A stretch of DNA of 64,000 bases from Alphaproteobacteria bacterium (GTDB taxonomy: Bacteria > Pseudomonadota > Alphaproteobacteria > Rhizobiales > Rhizobiaceae), in NCBI GenBank assembly GCA_018823835.1, contig JAHJHT010000002.1, positions 1,860,001 to 1,924,000 on the forward strand, written 5' to 3'. The notes under the pieces are model-generated. The model did not search any database and was not told the origin of the DNA. It was given only the letters and a program-made list of their open reading frames with translations. Each line of letters starts with the position of its first letter. Positions within the stretch are counted from its first letter, which is position 1. Below are positions 44,469-52,750 of the stretch, piece after piece. Made by a program: the position numbers and the translations under genes.

Positions 44469-44484
44469 CCGGCAGGGGGCACCA
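44469..44484. repeat. attR, right copy of the 16-bp direct repeat
   Basis: CCGGCAGGGGGCACCA, identical to the tRNA-Leu 3' end at 37206-37221. The acyl-CoA synthetase gene begins 28 bases beyond it, so the element may supply or displace that gene's promoter. Confidence 0.88.
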
Positions 44485-44511
44485 AACCCGCCGGGAGGCG
44501 GAGACGAATTC

Positions 44512-46167
44512 ATGCTCGAACGGCGCGACAGCTACGACGCCCTCTACGACGACTTCCGCTGGACCATTCCGGAGCGCTTCAACATCGGCGTCGCCGTGTC
44601 CGACCGCTGGGCCGCGGAGGCTCCCGACCGCGTGGCCGTGTTCGACTACCATGTCGACGGCGCGCCCGACCGGCTGACCTTCGGCGCGCTTTCCGCGCGC
44701 TCCAACGCATTGGCCAACGGCCTGCGCAAGCTCGGTGTGCAACGGGGCGACCGGGTTGCGCTGCTGCTGCCGCAAAGCTTCGAGACCGTCATTGCCCATG
44801 TCGCGATCTACAAGCTCGGCGCCATCGCCGTGCCGCTGGCGCTCTTGTTCGGCGTCGAGGCGCTCGAATACCGGCTGCAGACCGCGGGCGTGAAGGCCGT
44901 CTTCACGACGGCTGCGGGCCACGCCAAGCTCGCCGGGATCAGCGGCCGGCTGCCCGCATTGACGCATATCGTCGTGACCGACGGCGCCACCGGCGGCGCC
45001 ACGGATTTCCAGCGGCTGGTTGCCGACGGGTCGGCCGAATTCGCAGCGGAGCCCACCGGTCCGGATGATCCGGCGATGATGATCTTCACCTCCGGGACGA
45101 CCGGGCCGCCGAAGGGCGCGCTGCATGGTCACCGTGTGCTGCTCGGCCACCTGCCGGGCGTGCAGATGCACCACGAATTCCTGCCGCAGCCGGACGACCT
45201 GCTGTGGACCCCCGCCGACTGGGCCTGGGCCGGCGGGCTGCTCAACGTGCTGTTGCCCGGCCTCTATTTCGGCGTGCCGGTCGTGGCGGCCCGCTTCGAG
45301 AAATTCGATCCCGAGACGGCGCTGGTCCTGGCCGAGAAGATGCGCGTCAGGAACGCCTTCATCCCGCCGACGGCGCTGCGCATGCTGAAGGGCGTGCCCG
45401 ACATTCGCCGCCGCTTCCGGCTCGACCTGCGCACCGTCGGCTCGGGCGGCGAGTCGCTCGGGCGCGAGACCTACGACTGGGCGCGGGAAGAGTTCGGCAT
45501 CACCATCAACGAGTTCTACGGCCAGACGGAGTGCAACCTGGTGCTGTCGTCCTGTGCCGCGATCGGTGTCAGCCGCGGCGGCGCCATCGGCCGGGCCGTG
45601 CCGGGGCACAAGGTCGCCATCGTCGACGCCGAGGGGTGCCGCGTGAAGACCGGTGAAACCGGCCAGATCGCCATTGCCCGGCCGGACCCGGTGATGTTCC
45701 TCGGCTACTGGCAGAACCCGGAAGCGACGGCAGGAAAGTTCATCGGCGACTGGATGACGACCGGCGACCAGGGTGTCGAGGACGGCGACGGCTACGTGCA
45801 CTTCTTCGGTCGTGACGACGACGTCATCACCTCGGCCGGGTTCCGCATCGGGCCGACCGAGATCGAGGACTGTCTGTCGGGACATCCGGCGGTCTCGCTC
45901 GCCGCGGCGGTCGGCAAGCCCGACGCGCTGAGAACCGAGATCGTCAAGGCCTATGTGGTGCTGAAGGACGGCGTGACCGGCAGCGACGACCTGGCCGACG
46001 AGATCAGCCGGTGGGTGCGCGAGCGGCTGTCGGCGCATGAATATCCGCGCGAAGTGGAGTTCGTCGATTCCATGCCGCTGACGACCAGCGGCAAGGTGAT
46101 CCGCCGGATCTTTCGCGACCGCGCGCGGCGCGAGGCCGGTGAGGCGCGCGCGTCGGACCCGGCCTAG
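44512..46167 (+). CDS. Acyl-CoA synthetase (AMP-dependent synthetase/ligase)
   Basis: A 551-residue adenylate-forming enzyme: P-loop MIFTSGTTGPPKGALHGH, NEFYGQTECNLV, TGDQGVEDGDGYVHFFGRDDDVITSAGFRIGPTEIE, and the C-terminal lysine in LTTSGKVIRRIF. The order and spacing match medium-chain or acetyl-type acyl-CoA synthetases. I use ATG 44512 after GGGAGG; the frame is open upstream, but that part lies in the element. It activates a carboxylic acid as acyl-CoA; the acid is unknown. Confidence 0.92.
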   Translation: MLERRDSYDALYDDFRWTIPERFNIGVAVSDRWAAEAPDRVAVFDYHVDGAPDRLTFGALSARSNALANGLRKLGVQRGDRVALLLPQSFETVIAHVAIYKLGAIAVPLALLFGVEALEYRLQTAGVKAVFTTAAGHAKLAGISGRLPALTHIVVTDGATGGATDFQRLVADGSAEFAAEPTGPDDPAMMIFTSGTTGPPKGALHGHRVLLGHLPGVQMHHEFLPQPDDLLWTPADWAWAGGLLNVLLPGLYFGVPVVAARFEKFDPETALVLAEKMRVRNAFIPPTALRMLKGVPDIRRRFRLDLRTVGSGGESLGRETYDWAREEFGITINEFYGQTECNLVLSSCAAIGVSRGGAIGRAVPGHKVAIVDAEGCRVKTGETGQIAIARPDPVMFLGYWQNPEATAGKFIGDWMTTGDQGVEDGDGYVHFFGRDDDVITSAGFRIGPTEIEDCLSGHPAVSLAAAVGKPDALRTEIVKAYVVLKDGVTGSDDLADEISRWVRERLSAHEYPREVEFVDSMPLTTSGKVIRRIFRDRARREAGEARASDPA

Positions 46168-47447
46168 CGGCGGCGCAGAAGGCCGCGCACGCGGTTGCGC
46201 ACCAAGCGGGCGAGGTTGCGTGACTCGCGGTATAGATGCAGCTGCGAGGCGGCCTGGCGGGTGATGCGGTCGGCCGACGGCGTCATGCCGATGACCAGCG
46301 TGCCGATCGGCTTGCGCTCGCTCCACAGGCGCGTCATCACCGGATGGTCGTGCACCGCGCAGGAATCCGTAAGCTCGATGTTGGGGTCGTCGAGATGCTG
46401 CCTCGTCACCTCGATCATCAGCAGCGTGCCGGGCGAATAGGCGGAATAGGCCTCGTCGTAGGTGGTCTTCCAAGTATAGGCGACGCCAGCCTCGACGAAG
46501 ACGATGAGCGAGGCGATCAGCTTGCCGTCGAGCGTCAGCGAATGGACGCGGCAAAGATCCTGCTCGGCAAGGCCGTGCACGGCCTCGCGGGCGAAGGCGG
46601 CGCGGTAGCGGTCGACGGCCATGGCGGTGCGGCGGCGACCCTTCCAGCCCGAGGCCTCGAGCGCCAGGAAGCCCTCGACGGCGTGGCGGATGTCCTCGGG
46701 GCCACGCGCCACGTGGTGCTCGAGCGCGCCCTGGTCGGCGAGGCGGCGCTTCAGGCGGCGGAATTCGCGTTGATGGTGAGAACTCAGCGAGGCCTTGAGA
46801 TACTGGTCGCCCTCGAGATCGCTCTCCAGGAAGGCGCGCTCGACCTCGTTGGTCGTGACGAGCGGCAGGCCGCGGGCTTCGGCGACGCTGGCCAGCAGCG
46901 TCGCGACGGCGCCGTCGAGCCGCATGTCGGGCAGCACCAGCACCTTGGGCAGCTTGAGATGCGGGCGCGACAGCATGGCGAAGAAGTCCTCGATGACGCC
47001 CTGCGGATCGTCGCGGTCGACCAGCGGCGTGCCGAGCGGCCCGAAATCATTGGCCCAGATGCGCATCACCGAAACACCGATCGGCACGGCGGGCTTCTCG
47101 ACGGAAAAGGGCGCCAGCAGGCGCAGGCGGTTCTTGTGCTCGTCGCCGTCGCGGATGACGGCGAGCCGCACCTCGCGGTCCTCGAGCCGGGGCATGGCCG
47201 GCGCCAGGAAACGCGGGTTGAAGAAGATGTTGGGCTCGATGGTGCGGTTGCAGAGATAGTCGAGCTCGTCGACGAGGTCGAAGCCGGCGGCCGCCGGGTA
47301 GATGGCAAGCTGGCGGCGCGGCCGGTTGTTGGCCAGCAGTTCGACCTGGGCCGGGTCGGCGTGGTGGCTGCCGATCCCGGCGAGCCCGGCGATCAGCGTG
47401 CCGGACGGGCCGCCGGTCATTTCCTCGAAAAGCGGTACGGCGGCCAT
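46164..47447 (-). CDS. FemAB/CelD-like GNAT-fold acetyltransferase
   Basis: A 427-residue protein with a C-terminal GNAT/FemAB-like domain (LASIVFVEA-type strand in LIASLIVFVEAGVAYTWKTTYDEAYSAYSPGTLLMIEV). This core is the CelD/BcsL pattern found in polysaccharide clusters. Start ATG 47447 overlaps the stop of the flippase gene by one base, so the two are coupled. The likely role is modification of an exported saccharide or peptide; acceptor unknown. Confidence 0.82.
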   Translation of the reverse strand: MAAVPLFEEMTGGPSGTLIAGLAGIGSHHADPAQVELLANNRPRRQLAIYPAAAGFDLVDELDYLCNRTIEPNIFFNPRFLAPAMPRLEDREVRLAVIRDGDEHKNRLRLLAPFSVEKPAVPIGVSVMRIWANDFGPLGTPLVDRDDPQGVIEDFFAMLSRPHLKLPKVLVLPDMRLDGAVATLLASVAEARGLPLVTTNEVERAFLESDLEGDQYLKASLSSHHQREFRRLKRRLADQGALEHHVARGPEDIRHAVEGFLALEASGWKGRRRTAMAVDRYRAAFAREAVHGLAEQDLCRVHSLTLDGKLIASLIVFVEAGVAYTWKTTYDEAYSAYSPGTLLMIEVTRQHLDDPNIELTDSCAVHDHPVMTRLWSERKPIGTLVIGMTPSADRITRQAASQLHLYRESRNLARLVRNRVRGLLRRR

Positions 47448-48856
47448 CAGCGGCTCCCCTCGGTGGTCGCTGCGGGAGCGAAGATGAGCATCAGGATGCC
47501 GAGCCTGCGCCACACGGTGAACGACAGGGCAGAGGCCTCGAACAGCATGGCGCCGGCGGTGCCGATCGCCGCGCCCCACAGGCCGTATTGCGGGATGAGG
47601 GCGAGACTCAGCACCACGTTGACGGCGAGCGTCAGCGCATAGACCAGGGCGCAGATGTTCTGGTTGCCGCTCATGGTCAGCAGGCTCTCGCAGGGACCGA
47701 CCGCGGCGCGCGCGACGACGCCGATGACAAGCAGGAAAAGCAACGGGTAGCCAGCCTCGAAGCCGGGGCCGAAGAGCATCAGGATCGGCTCGCCGAGCGC
47801 CAGCACCAGCAGCGCCATGACCAGCGAGGGCCAGAAGGTCCAGGCGACGGTCTCGCGGGCGAAGGCTGCGAGCTTCTCCGGCTCGCCATGCGTGTAGGCA
47901 GCATAGCGCTGGGCAACGCCGGCCTTGACGGCGAAATAGACGAAGTGGACGAGCGCCAGCGCCTTGACGGTGGCGAAGTAGACGGCGACGTCGTCGGGCT
48001 CCATGTAGAAGCCGACCATCAGCACGTCGGCGTTGGTCAGCAGGAAGAAGAAGCTCTCGACCAGGAAGATCGGCATGGAGACTGCGAACCACAGGCCGAA
48101 ATGCAGTTTGCGCGGGCCGGCCGGCAGCTTGCGGTCGATGCGGTTGGTGACGCCGACGAACTGCGCCAGCGTGGTCGCGTAGGTTGCCACGATGGCGACG
48201 ATGATGGCGGTCTGCGCGTTGGCCGGATAGCCGGCCAGGATGGCCGCTGCCATGAAGACGAGGATCAGCACCGGGCGCACGAGGTAGGTCGGCGACAGGG
48301 CAAACAGCGCCCAGCTGTTGGCGCGCGCCAGCCCCTGCAGCACGTCGGACAGCGCGATCATCGGCAGGCAGACGAAGCCGAGTACGAAGGGCACGACGTA
48401 ATAGCTCTCGATATGGGGCGAGACGAGCCAGACGCCGACGGCGCCGCAGGCTGCGATCAGCGTCGAGGCGACGAGCACGAAGACGCGGCTGGCGACGAGA
48501 ATGCCGCGCAGTTCGGCCATCATGCCCTTCTCGCGGTATTCGGGAATGAAGCGGATGACCGAGGTGTGGAAGCCGAGGCACGAGACGTTGCCGGCGATCA
48601 CCATGGTGACCCAGACCAGCACGAAGATGCCGTATTCGAAGCTGCCCATCCAGCGCGCCAGGAAGACCTGGCTGACGAAGGCGATGGCCGCGGAGACGAT
48701 GCGGATGACGAAGGCGATGAGCGATACGCGGCTGGCTTCGCCGCGCTCGTCGGCGGCAAACACGACGTCGTCAAGACGGCCGAGCAGGGGCCTTGCCCGC
48801 AGCGCGAGGCGCTCCGGCAAAAGCCTGTCGGCCGTCGTTGCCGCGGAAAAGCGCAC
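47447..48856 (-). CDS. Polysaccharide flippase (MOP superfamily)
   Basis: A 469-residue inner membrane protein with about 12-14 hydrophobic segments. The N-terminal motif FVSQVFLARWMGSFEYGIFVLVWVTMV is that of oligosaccharide flippases (Wzx/MviN-like). The following gene is a FemAB-like transferase, so the pair probably makes or exports a modified surface glycan. The N-terminal 40 residues are an unusual Arg-rich cytoplasmic extension. Confidence 0.88.
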   Translation of the reverse strand: MRFSAATTADRLLPERLALRARPLLGRLDDVVFAADERGEASRVSLIAFVIRIVSAAIAFVSQVFLARWMGSFEYGIFVLVWVTMVIAGNVSCLGFHTSVIRFIPEYREKGMMAELRGILVASRVFVLVASTLIAACGAVGVWLVSPHIESYYVVPFVLGFVCLPMIALSDVLQGLARANSWALFALSPTYLVRPVLILVFMAAAILAGYPANAQTAIIVAIVATYATTLAQFVGVTNRIDRKLPAGPRKLHFGLWFAVSMPIFLVESFFFLLTNADVLMVGFYMEPDDVAVYFATVKALALVHFVYFAVKAGVAQRYAAYTHGEPEKLAAFARETVAWTFWPSLVMALLVLALGEPILMLFGPGFEAGYPLLFLLVIGVVARAAVGPCESLLTMSGNQNICALVYALTLAVNVVLSLALIPQYGLWGAAIGTAGAMLFEASALSFTVWRRLGILMLIFAPAATTEGSR

Positions 48857-49002
48857 TCACTAAACTCCGTCTTCCGTGCGGCCTTGAGAAAGGCGTTTCA
48901 TATCGTCCAGCACCCTAGGCAAGACAGTTTAAGAAACGGTTGGACAAGGCGCCGGTTGCGGCGAGGGAATCTGCTTTGATCGAACATGGTGAACGGCGAA
49001 AA

Positions 49003-49198
49003 ATGCTGGCGGCGCACTCCATCGGCCCGACCATGGTGGGCTATCTGCAGGAGATCGGTCGAGAAGCTGTCTGACCTGCGCGGCGCCGACCCGCACGAAC
49101 TGGCCATGCGCATCGACATCGCGCTCGGTCGCCGGCACATGAACCGGCAAGGCTTGGCGGCGCTGGCCAATCTGATCGAACTCGCCGAGAAGTCCTGA
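49003..49198 (+). pseudogene. Frameshifted helix-hairpin-helix protein gene
   Basis: Two reading frames together encode one small HhH protein. The first frame gives MLAAHSIGPTMVGYLQEIG (from ATG 49003) and then ends at 49074. The frame shifted by one base gives VEKLSDLRGADPHELAMRI and continues to LANLIELAEKS, ending at 49198. The join falls at about 49057-49060, where two bases appear to be missing (or one is inserted). This is a real frameshift or a sequencing error; the single continuous frame from 48986 has an implausible Trp/Arg/Cys-rich start. Confidence 0.6.
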
Positions 49199-49256
49199 GC
49201 CCGCGGCGTGCCTGCCCCACCCCCGCAAGCCGGCGTCAGCGGGCCCAGGACGGTAA

Positions 49257-49670
49257 TCACTCCGCCGGGACGGCAGTCCTGCGGCCTTCGGCGGAGGGCT
49301 CGCGGCCGGTGCCGTGCCTGACGACCATCCAGACGAACAGCGCCATGGAGGCCAGGGCGAGCACCGAGCCGATCTTGGCCAGGATCTCGCCATCGCCGGT
49401 GAGGGCGAGCACGATGCCCGGCGTGATGACAAGCACCGCCGCAGTGGCCAGCGCGTAGTGGAGGCGCGCCATCCGGCTCGCCGCCGCCGATGGCGAGAGG
49501 GCGTAGTAGGCGCCGAATACCGACAGGGCGACGAAGCCGATGAGGTTGAGATGGCCATGCGCAGGGGCAAGGCTGTGGTCCTGGGTGGCGGACATCTGGA
49601 TGCCCCAGCTCATGCCGCAAAGCGCGAAGATGCCGGCGGTGGCGAAGAACCATGTGGAAATGGAACGCAT
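49257..49670 (-). CDS. Small cytochrome oxidase subunit I-like membrane protein
   Basis: A 137-residue membrane protein with four helices. The second helix contains APAHGHLNLIGFVALSVFG, resembling the heme-ligand HxHLNLxG pattern of heme-copper oxidase subunit I/NnrS-like proteins. It is far too short to be an oxidase, and proteins like this are annotated loosely as cytochrome-c oxidase. It lies 12 bases after the cupin gene on the same strand. Heme binding is an inference. Confidence 0.7.
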   Translation of the reverse strand: MRSISTWFFATAGIFALCGMSWGIQMSATQDHSLAPAHGHLNLIGFVALSVFGAYYALSPSAAASRMARLHYALATAAVLVITPGIVLALTGDGEILAKIGSVLALASMALFVWMVVRHGTGREPSAEGRRTAVPAE

Positions 49671-49681
49671 GTCCTGTCCTC

Positions 49682-50131
49682 CTATGCGTCGGTCAGCGGT
49701 GGGCCGGTGAAGGTGAGGTGATGCCTGCCGGCGCTGGCCTCTATGGCCGGCATGTCCTCGGGGATGCGCAACTGGCCGGCGGCCATTTCGGCGAAGAAGC
49801 CCTCGAAGCCGCCCGGCGTCATGATCACGAGATGGCGTCCGGGAACGTCGCTGACCACGCGGAACGTGTGCTCCTTGCCGCGCGGCACGAACACCGTGCC
49901 GCCGGGGCCGCAGGTGAAGCGTTCGCCTTCGAGCCAGAACTCGGTGTCGCCGGTCAGAAGCACGAAAGTTTCGTCGGCGTCGTGATGCACGTGCCGGGGC
50001 GGACCGGACCTGGGCGGCGACACGGAATCGACGATCGACATGGCGCCGCCGCTCGCCGCGGTGGTCAGGATGGTTCGATAGTGGACGCCGAGCCACTCGA
50101 TGGCGTCGGCTCCAAGGACTGAATGTTTCAT
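49682..50131 (-). CDS. Cupin domain protein
   Basis: A 149-residue single-domain cupin. Motif 1 is PPRHVHHDADETFVLLTGDTEFWLEG (His, His, Glu metal ligands) and motif 2 is GGTVFVPRGKEHTFRV. The C terminus GFEGFFAEMAAGQ resembles quercetinase-type cupins. It is divergent from the LysR gene at 50237, suggesting regulation by it. Confidence 0.9.
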   Translation of the reverse strand: MKHSVLGADAIEWLGVHYRTILTTAASGGAMSIVDSVSPPRSGPPRHVHHDADETFVLLTGDTEFWLEGERFTCGPGGTVFVPRGKEHTFRVVSDVPGRHLVIMTPGGFEGFFAEMAAGQLRIPEDMPAIEASAGRHHLTFTGPPLTDA

Positions 50132-50199
50132 CGCTTCCTCCGGAAACAGGGGTGGAAACGAGAGCTCTCGAATGAACCGACCATAGCGGCATTGGAGAC

Positions 50200-50225
50200 A
50201 TATGAAAAATCGATTGATCGTATAT
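50200..50225. promoter_or_regulatory. AT-rich dyad between cupin and lysR genes, possible operator
   Basis: ATATGA-N12-TCGTATAT forms an imperfect palindrome and contains ATCGATTGAT at its centre. It lies in the 105-base gap between the divergent starts, where a LysR-type regulator commonly binds. Weak by itself. Confidence 0.35.
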
Positions 50226-50236
50226 AAGCTATTTGC

Positions 50237-51166
50237 ATGGTGAATTTACCAGGCTTCGACCTGAACCTCCTGCGCGTGCTCGATGCGCTTCTGCACGAGG
50301 GGTCCACTGTCGGGGCGGGCAGGCGGCTCGGCCTGTCGCAGCCGGCGGTCTCGGCAGCGCTCGGCCGGTTGCGGGCGGCCGTCGGCGACGAACTGTTCTT
50401 CCGTCGCGGGCAGGGACTGGAAGCGACGGAGTTCGCCCGCTCGCTAGAAGGGCCGCTGCGCGAGGCGCTCGACACCATCGAGGCGCTGCTGAGCGGGCCC
50501 GACCGCTTCGACCCGGCGCGCTCCAATGCCCGCTTCAGGATATCGGGCAGCGACTTCTTTGCCGAGATGCTGATGCCGGCGCTCGCCGAGCATCTGGCGC
50601 GCACGGCGCCGTCGATCCGCGTGCATCTCGTCGACCTCGTGCCCGACAGCTATGTCGACACGCTGGAACGCTACGAGGTGGACATCGCGCTTATCCCGCA
50701 GACCACCCTGCCGGAATGGGTGCAGAGCAGGCCGGTCTTCACCTCGGGCTTCGCCGTGGTGGCGCGCAGGGACCACCCGCGCATCCGGCGGGCGAAGATC
50801 GCGCCGGGCGGCACCATCCCGATTGACCTGTTCTGCGACCTTGGGCACGTGCTTTTCTCGCCCGAGGGCAATGCCCGGGCCATGGGTGATGCGGCGCTGG
50901 CAAGGGTCGGGCGCGAGCGCCGCGTGGTGATGACGCTGCCTGTGTTTTCGGGGGTCAGCCGGGCGGTTGCCGGGTCCGATCTGATCGCGCTCCTGCCGGC
51001 GCAACTCGCGCATCACTTGGCGCCGAGCGTCGGCCTGGACGTCTTCGAGCCGCCCATGGCGATCGATCTGGTCACCATCTCGATGATCTGGCATCGCCGC
51101 TACGCGTCGAGCCCGGCGCATGCCTGGCTGCGTGAGCAGATCGCGGTCCTGCTATCGCGGCTGTGA
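50237..51166 (+). CDS. LysR family transcriptional regulator
   Basis: A 309-residue LTTR. The N-terminal winged helix reads FDLNLLRVLDALLHEGSTVGAGRRLGLSQPAVSAALGRLRAAVGDELFFRR, and the periplasmic-binding-like effector domain follows (about residues 95-300). The spacing and sequence resemble the NodD/NahR-like branch. Divergent from the cupin gene, so it is the likely regulator of the cupin and the small membrane protein. Effector unknown. Confidence 0.93.
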   Translation: MVNLPGFDLNLLRVLDALLHEGSTVGAGRRLGLSQPAVSAALGRLRAAVGDELFFRRGQGLEATEFARSLEGPLREALDTIEALLSGPDRFDPARSNARFRISGSDFFAEMLMPALAEHLARTAPSIRVHLVDLVPDSYVDTLERYEVDIALIPQTTLPEWVQSRPVFTSGFAVVARRDHPRIRRAKIAPGGTIPIDLFCDLGHVLFSPEGNARAMGDAALARVGRERRVVMTLPVFSGVSRAVAGSDLIALLPAQLAHHLAPSVGLDVFEPPMAIDLVTISMIWHRRYASSPAHAWLREQIAVLLSRL

Positions 51167-51202
51167 CAGTGCCGGCAGCGGCATGAAGCCCGACGAGCGG
51201 CC

Positions 51203-51997
51203 CTAGGCCGCGCCCGCGGCCCGCTGCTGGTGCCAGGCGCTGTGGCCGACAATGTCGACGCGGTTGCGGCCCGCATGCTTGGCGGCATAGAGCCGCTTGT
51301 CCGCGTCGCGGTAGAGTTCGGGGAAGGTGACCGGCGGGCTGAAGGTCACGCCGCCGATGCTGATCGACAGCGGATGGCGTTCGCCGACCGGCGCAAAGCT
51401 TGCCGCCTGCACAGCGCTGCGGATGCGTTCGGCGATCGTCTGTGTACGGCCCGGATCGAGGCCGGGCAGGAAAACGCCGAATTCTTCGCCGCCAAGGCGC
51501 GCCACGAGGTCGAGGTCGCGGACATTCGCCTTGATCACGTCGGCAATCAGCTTGAGCGCCTCGTCGCCGATGTCGTGGCCGAAACGGTCGTTGACCGCCT
51601 TGAAGTGGTCGACGTCGAGGATCAGCAGCGATCCGTCGGCGCGGGCCGGGTCGTCCTCGAAGCGCTGGAGATAGGCTTCGACCAGCGTCGAGAAGGCGCG
51701 GCGGTTGAGGCAATTGGTCAGCGAGTCGGTCGACGCGATGGCAAGCAGATCGCGGTGGGCAAGCGACAGCTGCCGCTGCTTGGACAGCAGCAGGTAGAAG
51801 AAAGGCGGCGCAAGCACGATCGGAATGATGATGTTGTTGGCCCAGCGCTCCTCGAGCGCCCAGCCGGCCTCGAAGGAATAGCTGTCGATCGCCATGGCAA
51901 TGGCGATGCAGACGAGCGTGCCGAGTGCCGTCAGCAGGTAGACTTTGATGGTGCTGGTGGGCGCCAGGTTGAAGCCGATGCGGCGGATCTTTTCCAT
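51203..51997 (-). CDS. Diguanylate cyclase (GGDEF domain)
   Basis: A 264-residue membrane protein with two N-terminal helices (about residues 17-37 and 52-72) and a GGDEF domain. The DxLTxxxNR motif is STDSLTNCLNRRAFS, and the active-site loop is RLGGEEFGVFLPG, the GGEEF form of an active site. A possible I-site RxxD is not clear. It makes c-di-GMP; the signal sensed is unknown. Confidence 0.93.
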   Translation of the reverse strand: MEKIRRIGFNLAPTSTIKVYLLTALGTLVCIAIAMAIDSYSFEAGWALEERWANNIIIPIVLAPPFFYLLLSKQRQLSLAHRDLLAIASTDSLTNCLNRRAFSTLVEAYLQRFEDDPARADGSLLILDVDHFKAVNDRFGHDIGDEALKLIADVIKANVRDLDLVARLGGEEFGVFLPGLDPGRTQTIAERIRSAVQAASFAPVGERHPLSISIGGVTFSPPVTFPELYRDADKRLYAAKHAGRNRVDIVGHSAWHQQRAAGAA

Positions 51998-52086
51998 GCC
52001 GCCGACTGTAGCGTTGCAAAGTTAACGCTTGGCTCCACGGGTAGGCAGAATCGATACATCCGTTCGAGCCGGCAAGTCCTGCGGTT

Positions 52087-52743
52087 TCAATCGCGGCCCT
52101 CTGGCGCGCCGAGCGGAAAAAGCTGGCGGTAGGGCCGCGCCTCGTCGAGCGCTCTTGCATAGCTCGGCCGCGCCAGCAGGCGGTCGCGATAGGCCCAGAT
52201 GTTGGCGAAGCTCTTCGGGATGGCGACCGTCCAGTCGGCATAGAGCAGGGCTGGGGCCGCGCCGCAATCGGCCATGCTGAAGCTATCGCCGGCGACCCAT
52301 TCGCGGCCCTCCATGCGCCGTTCGAGTACCGTGAAGGCCTTGTCGAAGGCTGCCTTCCAGCGGGCGCCGCCATCGCCCTCGTCGGCCTCGCGGCCGATGG
52401 CCGTGTAGACCATGCGCTGCTGCGGATAGTTGACGTAATTGTCGAAGAAGCGATCCCACATGCGCACCTCGGCCGCGGCGAGCGGGTCGGCGGGGATGAG
52501 CCGCGCGGGGCCCGGGTGGAGGGCGTCGATATACTCGATGATGCCGGTCGCCTCGAAGACGCGCCTGTCTCCGTCCGTCAGCAGCGGGAACGTGCCGATC
52601 GGCCAGAGTGCCGCGAACTCGCCGGCGACGGGTTCGCTGCCGTCGAGCATCTTCGTCTCGAAAGCGATGCCCTTTTCGTAGAAGGCGGTCTTGGCCTTCT
52701 GGCAATAGGAGGAGAATGGGTGGTTGTAGAGGAAGAGGGTCAT
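52087..52743 (-). CDS. Glutathione S-transferase family protein
   Basis: A 218-residue GST: thioredoxin-fold N terminus LFLYNHPFSSYCQKAKTAFYEKG, substrate-loop LWPIGTFPLLTDGDRRVFEATGIIEYID, and a C-terminal helical domain with WVAGDSFSMADCGAAPALLY. Ser or Tyr near residue 10 is the probable catalytic residue. ATG 52743 is used. Eight bases downstream of the reductase gene, so probably cotranscribed; both could be under the HxlR regulator. Confidence 0.88.
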   Translation of the reverse strand: MTLFLYNHPFSSYCQKAKTAFYEKGIAFETKMLDGSEPVAGEFAALWPIGTFPLLTDGDRRVFEATGIIEYIDALHPGPARLIPADPLAAAEVRMWDRFFDNYVNYPQQRMVYTAIGREADEGDGGARWKAAFDKAFTVLERRMEGREWVAGDSFSMADCGAAPALLYADWTVAIPKSFANIWAYRDRLLARPSYARALDEARPYRQLFPLGAPEGRD

Positions 52744-52750
52744 GGCGGGG

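Larger units (their letters stand above)
37206..44484. mobile_element. Integrative element in tRNA-Leu(CAA), about 7.3 kb
   Basis: The last 16 bases of the tRNA, CCGGCAGGGGGCACCA, occur at 37206-37221 and again at 44469-44484. They enclose a tyrosine integrase immediately after the tRNA, genes not typical of the rhizobial core, a serine recombinase, an ATPase and long non-coding repeats. The right part is visibly AT-richer than the flanks. No relaxase, replication initiator, capsid or packaging gene is recognised. It could be a satellite, an integrative mobilisable element or a defence island. Confidence 0.88.

Noticed and set aside
44422..46554. 710-residue open frame on the minus strand
   Set aside because: Antisense of the acyl-CoA synthetase, which has a full set of motifs.
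48986..49198. Intact 70-residue protein from ATG 48986
   Set aside because: Its first 27 residues are out of frame with the HhH N terminus; the frameshift explanation fits better.
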